Assembly: GCA_902729315.2 (NCBI GenBank)
Contig: LR746272.1
Coordinates: 12,084,327 to 12,148,326 of the forward strand
DNA: 64,000 nucleotides
Source: Spirodela intermedia
Taxonomy: Eukaryota > Streptophyta > Magnoliopsida > Alismatales > Araceae
Direction of reading: 5' to 3'
Below are positions 38,328 to 53,787 of this stretch, one piece after another. The notes beneath the pieces are model-generated. The model searched no databases. It was not told the DNA's origin and saw nothing but the letters and a program-made list of their open reading frames with translations. The position numbers and the translations under genes are program-made. How positions within the stretch are numbered: the first letter of the stretch is position 1; every line of letters begins with the position of its first letter.

Positions 38328-40513
38328 TATATATCGAGAGAGATTTGTGTCCTCCTATATACAGCCACTAAACCACGTGGCTATAAAGTTGATAAATTGT
38401 AACATCCAAAAGCCATAAGTTGACAATTGAGACATTTTCACAAATAAAGTGATTTGTAAAACAATAGAAGTATGAACTGTTTACACGTGTATAACTTCTC
38501 CATGGTCGAGGATGCTCGATGGTGACATTGAGAAACTAGACGAAGAATAATGCAGTTGACTGAGGGGTTACACCATTGTGCCCTCGGTCCCAACTAATCT
38601 CTCATTTATGCAAGCATACTGAGAAATTGCACGGAATATTTTTCCTATGTTCAAGGATATTTTTCCAATTCCATTTGAACTGGCCACATGAACCCTGCCA
38701 CCCCTCTACGTTTCCACCTTCCCCCTTCTTCCAGTGGGGAGAAAAAAATGAAGTACATTGATGCGAAAAAAGTGGGATAAAGTACAGCTAATACAAATAA
38801 AACCTTTGAGGGAGAGAGCGAGAGAGAGAGAGAGAGAGACTGGGGGGGACGTGATCAAGGAATATGAATGACGATATAGAAATCTTTCTAGAGAAATGAG
38901 AAAGCAGCAAAAAAATGAATGCCAACAGCGTGGTGTCTTATGTGACTCGAACCAACCGAGCCCCTTACCCCAGGTACAATCTCTGATATTTCAAGGGAAT
39001 CATTTTTGGTACATGACGATTATAGCCTATGTAAAAGATATTAGGTTATGATTAAATAAATTTCTAAACTAAATGTAAATGTTTTAAACTGCACACAGCA
39101 ACGTGGCAAGGTAGTAACCGAAAGAATAAGCAATAAACGCGTGCATTCTGCATCCAAAAAATCGGATACTTGATTAATGCAACTTCGTATGCGTTCGGAG
39201 AGCACTGAAATCATGTAATGACATGCAAAACATCCACATTATGACATTTGAAGGAATCAATTATATTATTAGGGACAACGCCACATTCAATGTATGCAAT
39301 GAAATATGCCATGAAATTGCATGAAGAAAACAGTACAAAAAATTGTCCAAGACACAGACTCGAAGTTGGATTCGTTTGGAGCAAGTCTCCAGCATTGTTG
39401 ACGTTCCTTCTCGTGCATAGCTGCGATAGAACATGCGTAAGGGAGTTCTTCCGAAGCAAGAGAAACTTCTCTGCAACCCCCACCATGCCGGCTGCCTGCT
39501 GGAAATAAGCAAGAGTACTCAAGAAACAGTAAGAACTCCAAAAACTATGGAGTTAAAGCGTCCAAAGAAGCATGAGAAGTTTGATTTGAATGAAAAAGTA
39601 TTACGGCCAAAGACTAAACCTGATGGTCAGAGTACTCCAAGCTCTGGAAGCACCTTTATTTTATCAAATATACTCGTTATTAAGATAATCATAAAAATTG
39701 GATGATTCGTCGAAAATCACTGTGGCATTTATCAGAAAAACCTGGGAGAAACACTCCTCCAAACAGAGAGCAATGATGCCCATTAACTAGCATTTCAATC
39801 ACCGTGGTGTTCTACATAACGTTTGAACCATGTTAAGCGCTAGTAATGTACAGTCACTGTTTAATTATCAATGGACGATGGTTCCCACTGAAATATGACG
39901 CAAATCCAAATAGCGGCTCAAGGACTGAAGCGTTCGAGATGAGAAAGACAGAGATAAAGACAGGACCTGCCCGAAGAGTAAGTCATACGCCGTCACGTAC
40001 ATAATCTCCTCTTGCCTCTGAAACCCAAAAAAAAGCACCGTCAAGCGTGGCGACCGGGGCATACCATTGCAATGAGGAAGATGATTTTAGGGCTTATCTT
40101 CACCTTCCACTTGCCTTTCAGGACGTCGGTCCCTGCTAGAACCTCCTTGAGTAGCGGAAGATCTGCAAAATAGCAGCAAAGTGAACACGTTTGCGAGGCT
40201 TGTGAGGGACCCGACCAATCCACGACCAAAAAAAAAAAGAACCAACGAGAACAAAAAATGTCGAATTCGGCAAATATGAGTTGGGATTACATTTGAGGGT
40301 TTGGCAGACGAGAGCGAACGTGGCCTTCTTGTTTCGCACTGACGGGCCATACACGAGGGATTTGATCGTTCCCGCGGCCCTGCGGCGCGCGTCGCCCTGG
40401 AGTACGCTTCTCAGGACCTTCGCCGCCTCCCTCCGCGCAAAGTAAGCTGAACGCTCGGAGGCCTTGCAGCTACCAACACCACCAACCCCACCAACCCCAC
40501 CGTTCTTCTTCAT
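32446..40513 (-). CDS. NSUN5: NSUN5-type 25S rRNA cytosine-5 methyltransferase
   Basis: Nucleolar SAM-dependent RNA m5C methyltransferase of the NOL1/NOP2/Sun family, the Rcm1/NSUN5 branch acting on large-subunit rRNA. Thirteen exons with matching phases: 40513-40291, 40162-40104, 40017-39967, 39495-39360, 38066-37981, 36911-36813, 35978-35925, 34486-34342, 33993-33932, 33380-33293, 33128-33045, 32945-32784 and 32693-32446, giving 498 aa. Landmarks: SLVYGPSVRNKKATFALVCQTLK near the N-terminus; PRYVRVNTLKLDVDSA; the SAM-binding block VLDACSAPGNKTIQLAALM; IIHGDFLEINP; the first catalytic-Cys motif LLDPSCSGSGT; VVYSTCSIFQAENEDVV with the second conserved Cys; and GFFIALFVRE near the C-terminus. 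The N-terminus has a Gly-Val repeat (GGVGGVGGVG). Ends with a basic Arg-rich tail. The exon 4 acceptor (CAGCAG) is ambiguous by three bases. Introns hold AT and CT microsatellites and one GC-rich island. Confidence 0.93.
33577..33613 (+). repeat. (CT)n microsatellite in NSUN5 intron
   Basis: An uninterrupted CT run of about 18 units in the intron between exons 33993-33932 and 33380-33293. The transcript would carry (GA)n. Confidence 0.95.
35087..35450 (-). other. GC-rich island with an open frame in NSUN5 intron 7
   Basis: A compact GC-rich block sits in an otherwise AT-rich 1.4-kb intron. On the sense strand it holds a 93-codon frame starting at 35368 (MPTGAGVMLALTGAVF..., with CRVCRRVV). 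It has a hydrophobic start and looks coding-like in composition. NSUN5 exons 7 and 8 splice correctly across it, so it is not needed for that gene. It may be a captured gene fragment. I recognise no family. An (AT)n run lies nearby at 35594-35627. Confidence 0.35.
38294..38325 (+). repeat. (TA)n microsatellite in NSUN5 intron 4
   Basis: A TA dinucleotide run followed by ATAGATATATA, within the long intron between exons 39495-39360 and 38066-37981. A (GA)n run is at 38811-38839 in the same intron. Confidence 0.95.
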
Positions 40514-40771
40514 CTAGCCTGCAGCAACGGAGAAGCAGGCGACGCCACTATTCGCCCGCGCCGCAATCGATCGAGCTCCCAGAGCGGGGGCGGGCGGATA
40601 CCACCCAGTGTCTCGCAGTTCTTCCACGGCTCGCCACCTCCGTTTATGTTTAACTACTTATGAGGTATTATATATATTTTTATATTTTTTTCATTTCTCT
40701 TTGATAAATTTAAACCTTTTTACTTCCTCCATTTAAAAAAAGAAAAAGGAAAATATATACGTCTATGCTTA

Positions 40772-40821
<50 letters not shown>

Positions 40822-41444
40822 AAACAATAAGGGCAGAGAATCAGATGGGCCCTTTACAGCTGAGAAGTCTAGCCCCCTTGTGAATTAAAACTCGAAATTA
40901 TGGAAAAGTATATACAACTCTAGCATTGACCAGCCCTATCTTGAGGCTATATACATATCTATTATCTCCGAAATTCTTGGAGAATAAAGTCAAATCCAAG
41001 TTCTAAAACGGGTATTGAACTTTCCCATTTTTTAGGATTTTTCCGGCCTAAGAATATAGAAAATGACAAAAAATATATTTCCTCAAAAGGATTAAATTAA
41101 TGGGAAGACTAGACACACGTTCTCACTCAAGGCACAAAGTACCGAGGCTGATCAAAACACGCAGGCAATACAATGAGAGGTACATTAAATAGATGCAATC
41201 AGGGATGAACTGAGGATAGACAGGTACAGATTTCCCCGTGAAATTTTTACACAGGCTTCCCCATCACTTTCCATAAGAGGAAAGATGAAAGCTGAAGGTT
41301 CATTCGAACCAGACGAAGACATCGGGACAAAGAATTCTGTACGAAGAGTGAAGCGTTGAAAATCAACGCATAGCTTCATAGCAGACCTACAACCCACTAA
41401 AAGCCACTGGAAAATGCACAAAAAAAAGAAAAGGGGGGGGTGAT
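40514..41444. other. Intergenic: NSUN5 promoter, GPCAT 3' flank
   Basis: Both flanking genes are on the minus strand. The first about 130 bases are GC-rich NSUN5 leader. A (CT)n run occupies 40774-40821, on the upstream side of the NSUN5 start. No coding signal is seen. Confidence 0.6.
40774..40821 (+). repeat. (CT)n microsatellite upstream of NSUN5
   Basis: A CT run with one TTT interruption, about 260 bases upstream of the NSUN5 ATG. On the gene's sense strand it reads (GA)n, a type often found in plant core promoters. Confidence 0.95.
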
Positions 41445-44400
41445 CTACGCCTGTTTACTGTCATCTGTATGCGAGGTCTCACTAGTGTTCTGACCATTGT
41501 ACTGGTTACTGTTTGTGGAAAGATCAGTGGACTTGGGATCTGATTGAGTGGGGAGGGGCATCATCTCCAGCTTCTTCTTTTCCTTGAGCACGACCTGCCT
41601 CGGCATGACTTCCAGAAGGAAGCTCCCACCGTTCCATACGGTAGCAGAGACCTTGAGTACCTGAAAGACAATGTGCATCTCGTACGACAGAAAGATCGGG
41701 ACCGTGAGGGCCATGGTTGCCACCGTGAATATTGCCTGAAGCAATATATACATGATGTTCCGATTCTGATCCCCGAGAATCCCGCTCAGCCGCCACCAGA
41801 CATTGTTTGCCTTCTGGGCTTTCTTCGACAGCTCCCTACCAACATCAACAGAAGAATTGCATAAGAAACAATGAAGAAATGCTGATATATCGCCGATAAT
41901 TAGAGCATCGTACAGACGATTTCGCAGAGAATACGCTGCACATCTTAATAACAAGATGAGTTGGGCCATCTTGTTAGAATAAAACGGGTCTACGATTATT
42001 TAGCAAAGTGAAAATATCAGGGTATTTCACTAAAGTTTAATTGGTAACATGATCGAAATGTCCCCTTTGATGAGACACACGTGAAGAACAATTATACAAC
42101 TCAAGACAGCCAGCATCCGACCATGTGAAAGCATTGGGCTTGGAGCCTCAAAAGGAATCAGCCAACATATTTTAATCGCTAGATATAATTGCCACATTTA
42201 CCAGATCAAAAGCACGCATGATCTACCACAAGTGCATGCACAAGCACGCGCTGGAAGCAAAGAGAGTTACCTGTAAGAGGTCATGACTTCGGGATCTCTT
42301 AGCAGCCTCTGCTGTCGTAGAACATTAACAATGAAGAAGTACAGAAGTTGCCAAAGGGTGTATGCTGCCAATGGAAAGAGAAATAGCCAAGTCCACAGGT
42401 ATGACTTATCCTCAGCATAAGACCAAGATGCTCTGTCTTTTCCCTCGGGATGCATTGAGGCAAATGTTGCAGGATCCCACCAACGTATGGTAAAGAAGAC
42501 AATTCCTGCAGTGGATGCTTTATTAATGAACACGACAGTCCAAAACTCACACTGTGGTATTAATAAAAAAAAATTATGTGCCCATAAATAGATAAATACA
42601 CAGAAGACAAGGTGGGTCCGCAGTGCTCAACGATGAAGTGACAAGTATTTAAATTGCTCAGACACTTCACAAAGAAGACCAGGCCAAACAACACCATGGT
42701 ATCAATAAAAAAATCAATGTGACCAGAAATAGATAAATACACAAAAGACAAGGTGGGCCCACCTGCTCAACGATGGAAGTAACAAGTTCTTACATTGCTC
42801 GGGCACTCAGCAAAGAGGACAAGGTCAAACATCACTGTCTACACCAAAAAAACACATTGCACAAAGAGACCGAGATATTACGAGGGGATTATGTTTCAGT
42901 TCACTCTTTTGATGACAGTTGGCCTAAGAAGACAGGTTCTTGTCAAGGCTTTCTAGAGTCAAGGGAACCTTTGAAGATTTGTCTTCACTTGCACGGGTCT
43001 AAGCTGCACAACCAAGCAAGTGAATTCTCTACGCACCAGCTAGTCTCATGTTACCTCCGCCAGACTCTTTCGTGTCTGACATTTGGAACGCAGCCGGTTA
43101 GAGAAATCCATCAATTCCTTGGATCGGGAGAAGAAACGTCACAAAGTGGGGACATCGAAATCTGGGTTGAATGCATGAATCAGATAAGAATGATATGCTG
43201 CGTGGGTAACAAAAATAAAGAACAGGCATCACGCTATCAATTCAGTTCAGTAAGAGGATGGGAGACTGACCAGGTAAGAGATGAATTAAGACGCTGACAG
43301 TCTTGTCTAGAGAACTGAACACAAGGCTACACCGCCACACGATCAATGCCCAAGCCAGCGGTCCCTAAAGAGAATTAGAAGACATTAAATATAAAGAAAG
43401 TTAGATCAAAGAGAAAATACATGCCGACCCTAACCCAGGATTTCACACTTACTTCTGCAAATGAGAAACAGATCATGAAAAGTTTCTCGTGTCTTGGGAA
43501 GAAAATAAGTGTAATAATAAAAATCGTATTAGCGTAGTAGCAGAAGTCCTGCAAAACAACAACGGCTAAAAAAGTTGAGCTTAGAACACCAAAGCACAGC
43601 ATACAATAGATACAAGAGGCATGAGCCAACTCTGATTTGTATTCTGAAACTTTTGTGGCCTGACAAAGAGCCAATCAGAAACCTGTTGGAGATGTATGAT
43701 ACTCACCAACAGATAGTAGTGCCATTTCTTGAATCTGTAGTAGATCCATCGCAGTGGAACAAATATGACGTAGAAAAAACAGTACACATACGGGATATCC
43801 TGGGGCCCTGGTCACCACAATAGATGGAACAGCTTCCTTTTACTAAAATGATATTTCTAACTGAGGATCGTAATGGGTGTTTCAAATTGATGACACTTAC
43901 TAGCGCCCAATAGGTAGCAGAATCCACCAAACCCAAGCACGCCCAGCAAGTGAGTAACCTATATTGCAGCGAAATAAGCAGTTACTTCCAAGAATGTCAG
44001 AAATCATGCCATCTACATAGAATACCACACAAATGATGGAACCGGTGAAATGAAATCCTCGGAAAGGCCTCACAATCTGGGAAAATAGAAGGGTAACAAG
44101 TCGAGGAAAACGGGGGACCTTTCGGAGGAAGCAGCGGTACACGATTAACGAACCGAGATGGAGTGTGGGGATCGGAAACGTCTGATGAGTGAGAATGATA
44201 AACAGAGATGATGATGACCTTGTTGATAAAGGGCTCGTGCTCCTCGGCTTGCTTGACGATCTTCACGGCCTGCTTCGAGAGTATCTCTTTCGTCTGTAAA
44301 GCCTGTTTAGACAGCCTTTCCCTGGTCTGGACTGCCTGCATCGCCAGCATCTCCTTCGCCAGGGCCACCCTCTGAATCAAGCAATACAACAAAACTCGAA

Positions 44401-44588
44401 AAATCGGAGGCAAGACCAACAGAACCGTCCGCAGAGCCAGGAAAGACGACCGACCAGAAGACAGGATGATCAAAACAAGGAGACGGTGACAAGGAGGGGG
44501 GAAGTACCGCGGATCTATCGTTCAGCTCCTGCTTGGACTCCCGAACGGCCTCCTCTCTGTCTTCCAGGCCCTCCTCCGCTGGCGCCAT
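41445..44588 (-). CDS. GPCAT: Glycerophosphocholine acyltransferase (GPC1/GPCAT family)
   Basis: Multi-pass ER membrane enzyme that acylates glycerophosphocholine to lysophosphatidylcholine in phosphatidylcholine remodelling. Eight exons: 44588-44508, 44371-44219, 43958-43901, 43807-43707, 43548-43453, 43364-43271, 42505-42271 and 41835-41445, giving 402 aa. The family sequence is followed throughout: [107 protein letters not shown] and [17 protein letters not shown]. About eight hydrophobic helices are expected. The N-terminus (exon 2) is an amphipathic repeat of about 11 residues ([22 protein letters not shown]). The C-terminal 40 residues are polar and poorly conserved. Family membership is known from Arabidopsis At5g35460; activity here is inferred. 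Confidence 0.92.
42551..42830 (+). repeat. Two-copy tandem repeat, about 141 bp unit, in GPCAT intron 6
   Basis: GATAAATACA at 42591 recurs at 42732, and GGTATTAATAAAA at 42556 recurs as GGTATCAATAAAA at 42698. AAGACAAGGTGGG and the CTCAACGATG block also repeat, with small indels. It is a diverged local duplication confined to the intron. Confidence 0.8.
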
Positions 44589-45536
44589 TTCCCCACAATT
44601 CGACGCCCTCTCCCTCTCCCTCTCCCTCCAGTGACAATCGCCCCTTTCCCTCCCCGCTCCTCCGCCTGTCAGGTGGGGCAGATTCCGAGCCTGCGGGCGC
44701 CGCCGAAGACAAGAGGTTCTCGAGGCGGTCAGCGCCGCCGTTAAGGCCAAAATTTCCCGACGCCGTAGAAAAGAATCCTAATATTTTAAAATTCCCACTC
44801 GCGTGCGACAGAATGGATAAAATAATTAATCACAAATAAATAAAAACTGAACAATATTAATTCTTAAAAAAGATCAAGACCGTATAAAATGGGCCTTAAG
44901 GCTCAGGGCCCATGGGCTTAATTAGAAATCCCCAATAACCCGAGTCAACTTTCAGATGAGTGGATGGTCAAAGCCGGGGCTCGCGCGGACGTCAGCGGAG
45001 AGAGAAAATCTGTACCGCCACCACCAGTGGACCACTCCCACCTTGTTGAGAACAACATTATTTGAAGTGCGCGGCATAATAGCATTTTCGGAGCTCCGCG
45101 ACTCTACAGAACCGGTGTTCCGCTCCATTGTTTTAACTCCCGCGTCAATCCCCTTATCAATTTTCCGTAACCTGTGGCCCCCCACCGCCAACCGAGCAGG
45201 CGCAGAGAGAGAGAGAGAGAGAGGAGATATAATGGGAAGATACTGATTTCTGGGGAGGAACTAGAGGAGGGGGCTGAGGAGCTCTCGGGATAGGAGAGAG
45301 TGGAGGGACCTGAGTCCTCGAGTTTGGACCATTTGTTTTTCCGTCTTCCGGCTGGTGGGCGAGCTCGAAGCATCGCCCAGCCAGGGGGCCGCCTCCGATT
45401 TCCCTGTTCGATGCGCCGATCCGCCTGAGGTGGTCCCTGTTGGTGTGTTCGTTGAGCTATTGGAGTCGATTCCTGGACGATCCCGTGAATCTGGTTGGGC
45501 GCCGTTTCCAGATCGTGCTGTTGGAGCCGGGGGAAG
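44589..45536. other. Divergent promoter region between GPCAT and PP2A genes
   Basis: GPCAT starts leftward and PP2A rightward. The GPCAT leader (to about 44760) and PP2A leader (from about 45250) are GC-rich. A (GA)n run at 45204-45224 is followed by GATATAAT (45225-45232), a possible TATA box for PP2A, which would give a leader of about 280 bases. No gene inside. Confidence 0.55.
44889..44919. promoter_or_regulatory. Site II-like TGGGCC/GGGCCC cluster
   Basis: ATGGGCC (44889-44895), GGGCCC (44906-44911) and ATGGGC (44912-44917) lie about 300 bases upstream of the GPCAT ATG and 620 upstream of PP2A. Such TCP-binding words are common in plant housekeeping promoters and may serve both genes. 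Confidence 0.4.
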
Positions 45537-50308
<4,772 letters not shown>

Positions 50309-50617
50309 TCCCAGCGGCGCTGCCGCCGCGATCCGCCGCCTTGTGTAGATGTTTCCAGACACCGCCGGAGTTTTTTTGGTGAGCTCAGTGGACCGCCCAC
50401 CTCTGCCGTCGTCATCATTTTTTATCAACCCTCCCCCCAAAGGTTTGTAGTCGCACTGTTTCTCTTTCATCACCACGGGATTTTCAGACACCAGCCCGCC
50501 GCCATTCGTCTTCTCCCTTGCCTCTCCATGCACTGTCTCCGTTACTGGGCCGCGCTGGATGCGTTTGGGCCCTAACGGGCCTCAATTAAATGGCTTTTAA
50601 GCAGATCGCGCCATAGA
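50309..50617 (+). other. PP2A 3' flank
   Basis: Probable 3' UTR and downstream DNA. It carries blocks (CATCACCACGGGATTTTC; TTACTGGGCCGCGCTG; GGGCCTCAA) that recur at about 53165-53245 and 56080-56150. These mark the extent of the duplicated unit. Confidence 0.7.
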
Positions 50618-50833
50618 GTGGGCTGCCTTTACAAGGGGTATCGCATGGTCTCGGCCCTGGGTTTTTTTGGTGGGGCATGGTTTTGTTTTAAACACAACAG
50701 AAAAAGGTTCCGGTGGCGCGTTTCCAGATGCTCTCGGTTTCCGTCTGGGAAGGTGAAGGTTCCCCGTTGGCGCCGACGCGTCTCACAGCGTCGGCGGCGC
50801 GCGGAGGGGCCCGGCATCAGACGTTCGTGGGGG

Positions 50834-51529
50834 ATGTCATTGATGAACAATGCCGGCCTGATGTTTTCGACCTACAGCTCTGCGGCGGTGGCGTATCGCG
50901 CCAGCAGTGATCCATGGACGTTAGGTTTCGTGGTCTCCGCTTACGGCACACTGATGCTTCTGTTCTGGTTCCTCCGCGCTTTCAGGTCGCTCCGCAGAAG
51001 AGGAGGGGGGAGCAAACTTGTGATCTGGCTCTTCTCTGTGACGCGGATCTCCATGTTCACGTATCGAGTCGCGTCCATGATGCCGTTCGGATTCGCCCAA
51101 GTTATCTGGGCCACAGGGCCTCTGACGATGGTCGCCGGCTTCTACGTGTTGTTCGTATGGGGAACGAGTAAGGATCCCGATTTCTGGGGTTCTAAAGGCA
51201 GACGCGAGCCCTTGGTGCGGATGCGTCTCACGGCGGCGGTGGCGGCGGCAGCGCGCGGAGGAGCCTCAGTCGTACGTGTGGGATGTCGGTATGAACACTA
51301 CCGGCCTGGGTTTCTTGACCTACAGCTCTGCGTTGATCCATGGACGTTAGGTTTCGTGGTCTCCGCTTACGGCACATTGATGCTTCTGTTCTGGTTCCTC
51401 CACGCTTTTCAGGTCGCTCCGCAGAAGAGGAGGGGGGAGCTGAAACTTGTGATCTGGCTCTTCTCTGTGACGCGGATCTCCATGTTCACGTATCGAGTCG
51501 CCTCCACGATGCCGTTCGGATTCGCCTAA
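50834..51529 (+). CDS. Small four-helix membrane protein, copy A, reading through into copy B
   Basis: The core (50834 to about 51180) encodes about 115 residues: SWGMSLMNNAGLMFSTYSS (helix 1), DPWTLGFVVSAYGTLMLLF (helix 2), KLVIWLFSVTRISMFTYRV (helix 3), and FAQVIWATG...VAGFYVLFV (helix 4). It resembles a plant, largely monocot, family I know as DUF6490; that assignment is tentative and its function is unknown. In intact copy E the frame ends PDF-stop; here the stop TAG is TGG, and the frame continues WGSKGRREPL into copy B, ending at a TAA (51527-51529). The frame is also open upstream to 50618. I chose the ATG at 50834 by alignment with the conserved SWG-MSLMN block, although copy E starts about 30 residues earlier. 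Expression is unproven. Confidence 0.5.
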   Translation: MSLMNNAGLMFSTYSSAAVAYRASSDPWTLGFVVSAYGTLMLLFWFLRAFRSLRRRGGGSKLVIWLFSVTRISMFTYRVASMMPFGFAQVIWATGPLTMVAGFYVLFVWGTSKDPDFWGSKGRREPLVRMRLTAAVAAAARGGASVVRVGCRYEHYRPGFLDLQLCVDPWTLGFVVSAYGTLMLLFWFLHAFQVAPQKRRGELKLVIWLFSVTRISMFTYRVASTMPFGFA

Positions 51530-51605
51530 GTTATCCGGGCCATAGGGGCTCTGACGACAATAGCCAGCTTCGACGTGTTGTTTGTACTGGGAATGAGTAA
51601 GGATC
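51190..51605 (+). pseudogene. Membrane-protein copy B (broken)
   Basis: This is a second copy directly behind copy A. The N-terminal segment (GMNTTGLGFLTYSSA equivalent) is in a different frame from the rest. A deletion after the serine-alanine stretch removes the AAAYRARS region, as in copy D. CAA at the FA-QVIW position has become TAA, truncating helix 4. With the read-through from copy A, its middle part remains open. No functional protein is expected. Confidence 0.7.
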
Positions 51606-51734
51606 CCGATCTCGTTTCGTCGTCGTCGTCTGGTGTTCTTTGTTTCCGTCGTTTGGTTGCCTCGATTTACCATTTTGACAGTTGACCTCGTCAATGGGAG
51701 AGGGATCTGCCTGCGGAGATGGTGATTATTTTTC

Positions 51735-53060
51735 CGAAATATGTACGCTGGTAACAGTTTAGTTTCCTTTTTCTAATACAGATCGTGGATATTACTCAGA
51801 GAGAGAGCTACGATTTTAAGAGGAAATTATGAAAGCCGGCAGCTAACTCAAGTGTAAGTCTGTCATCCTTCAAACTTTGATCTACTCGAGGTTATCCTCA
51901 AATTCACCTGTTAGATTTTAGGCCTTTACTTCTTTTATAACTTGCGTTTTTGTTGTTCTCCTGATTCTCCTCTGAATTCAATGGGTCACAACTCTCTCTC
52001 GCGCTCTCTCTCTCTCTCTCTGAGATACCATTTATTCTAGTAGAGTTCATGCTACTTTGTGTTAGTTTATGTATGTTCAATGTTTTCTTGAAAATACCTG
52101 TATTTGGAGCGTGAGGTTATGCTTTTGGTCTGGATAATAGCTTACCACGCCTCCCTCTTTTTCTCTTACCTCCTTCTGAAATAGTTGTTCAAATCACACA
52201 ATTTATGTTTTTGGTAAACTTCTAAGAATGTTTGTGTTAACTGGTCTTCACAGAAATACCCATAAACATCGCTTCAAGATGTTTTAAAACACTTGTGAGA
52301 GGACTATGCTGTTTTGTGCCGACCTTTTGAAACTACCTCCAAATACATAAGGATGAAATGCGCTGCTTCCTTGAGTAAATACATCATTGACCATAATTTA
52401 GTCACTCCATAATTCCCTTGTACAAGTCTTTTGACATGAGGAGATTCATCTTGACGAGGTAAATAGTCCGTCATTCTGGAGAACAAAGTTTTTTCTTTTC
52501 TTTTTTTTCCCATTTCACGAGACATTTTCAGGGATTTCTTATCCGGGTTGACTACTTGGAAACGTCATGAAACCAGTACAAGGGATAAACAAGCCGAATA
52601 AAATGGAGTGGTTGCGTCAAATTTATTGTGATTATAATAGTTGGAGGGGATGTCTTGCTGTGCGTGTAGCGATGTTGGTTATCATGATAAATCTGTGTGT
52701 GAAAAAGCTTGACGGTTGAAAATCAGAAAGGCCCTTTGTTTCTGAAAATATTCCAATGATTGAGTTCAGAAGCAGGTGTAGTTGAAGTAAGAAAACAATA
52801 GTAAGATGCGAGCATAGAGTGAATATCTGGGTCGACTTTATAGCGGTAGATTCATGCAGAGTAGCTGGGATGTTGTAGTAAAACAAGAGTGATGATCAAA
52901 GCTGGCTTTCAATTAAGCTGTGAAGGTTGGGAAAAACTTCATCCAGTTGTAATAATATGATGTTCTGGAGTAGCTTCTTTTGAGTGAGGGAAAGGAGGCT
53001 GTTAACTGCAGGGAAAAGGTTTAGTGGAAGATTCTCGTGCACTTATGTGGGGCATTAAAA
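51735..53060 (+). pseudogene. PP2A relic 1: end of intron 1, exon 2 and part of intron 2
   Basis: TTTAGTTTCCTTTTTCTAATACAG precedes ATCGTGGATATTACTCAG (51782 on), matching the PP2A intron 1 end and exon 2. Exon 2 is 72 bases instead of 115: 43 bases are missing between two CAG words, which breaks the frame. The metal-site GNHE is changed to GNYE. Intron 2 sequence continues (GTGTAAGTCTGTCATCC, then CATGAAACCAGTACAAG, GGGCATTAAAAGATCG near 53050), with internal deletions. No other PP2A coding exon was found here. It is dead duplicate DNA. Confidence 0.85.
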
Positions 53061-53159
53061 GATCGCTAGAATCTTTTGGAGGCCGCCCACAGAACTGGAC
53101 CCCCCCCAGCGTGTGGCCGTTTACTTTTTATCGATTGGGATGTTGCATTTTTTCCATCC

Positions 53160-53270
53160 CTTTCGTCACCACGAGCTTTCCAGACGCCAGCGCGCCGCCA
53201 TTCGGTGCCTGATGTGTAATGGGCCTGACGGGCCTCTGACATAAGTTTTTTAAGAAGACTTGGGCCGGAG
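53160..53270 (+). repeat. Relic of PP2A 3' flank
   Basis: TTTCGTCACCACGAGC, CCAGCGCGCCGCCATTCG and TAATGGGCCTGACGGGCC match the PP2A 3' flank at 50464-50585. The segment lies between PP2A relic 1 and membrane copy C, in the same order as PP2A and copy A. Confidence 0.75.
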
Positions 53271-53344
53271 GCCGGGGCCTAGGTAAGCTTCTCTATGGTT
53301 TGCATCTTTATGGCTCGGGTTCGGATTAGAGCTTGTCTGCGAAG

Positions 53345-53787
53345 ATGGAAACAAAGTTTCCAGTCGGTGCACCGGCTCAAGGCGGCTGCATCGGCGGCGG
53401 CGCGGGTAGGAGGCTCAATCGTTCGTGGGGGATGTCGTTGCTGAACACCGCCGGTCTGGTTTTTTTGACCTACAGCTCTGCGGCGGCGGCGTATCGCGCC
53501 CGCAGTGATCCATGGACGTTAGGTTTCGTGGTTTCTGCTTACATTACGCTGATGCTTCTGTTCTGGTTTCTCCGCGCTTTTGAGGCTGCCCCCCCCCCAG
53601 AGGAGGGGGGAGCTGAAGGTCGGCATCTGGTTCCTCTCGATGTCGTTGCTTTGCATGTTCACTTATCGAGTCGCCTCCATGATGCCGTTCGAATTTGCCC
53701 TAGTTATCTGGGTCACAGGGACTGACGATGGTCGCCGACTTCTCCGTATTATTTGTACTGGGAACGAGTAAGGATTCCGATTTATAG
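53345..53787 (+). pseudogene. Membrane-protein copy C (frameshifted)
   Basis: It begins with ATG at 53345 and keeps a full N-terminal half: RSWGMSLLNTAGLVFLTYSS, AAAAYRARSDPWTLGFVVSAY, LMLLFWFLRAFEAA. A run of nine C at 53591-53599 shifts the frame, and helix 3 (LKVGIWFLSMSLLCMFTYRVAS) continues in another frame. A second short deletion after IWVTG disrupts helix 4. The copy-E-type terminal stop is kept as TTATAG at 53782-53787. It is closest to copy E in the N-terminal half. Confidence 0.75.

Noticed and set aside
42773-43297. 174-codon plus-strand open frame
   Set aside because: Antisense to GPCAT intron 6 and the end of exon 6; composition not protein-like.
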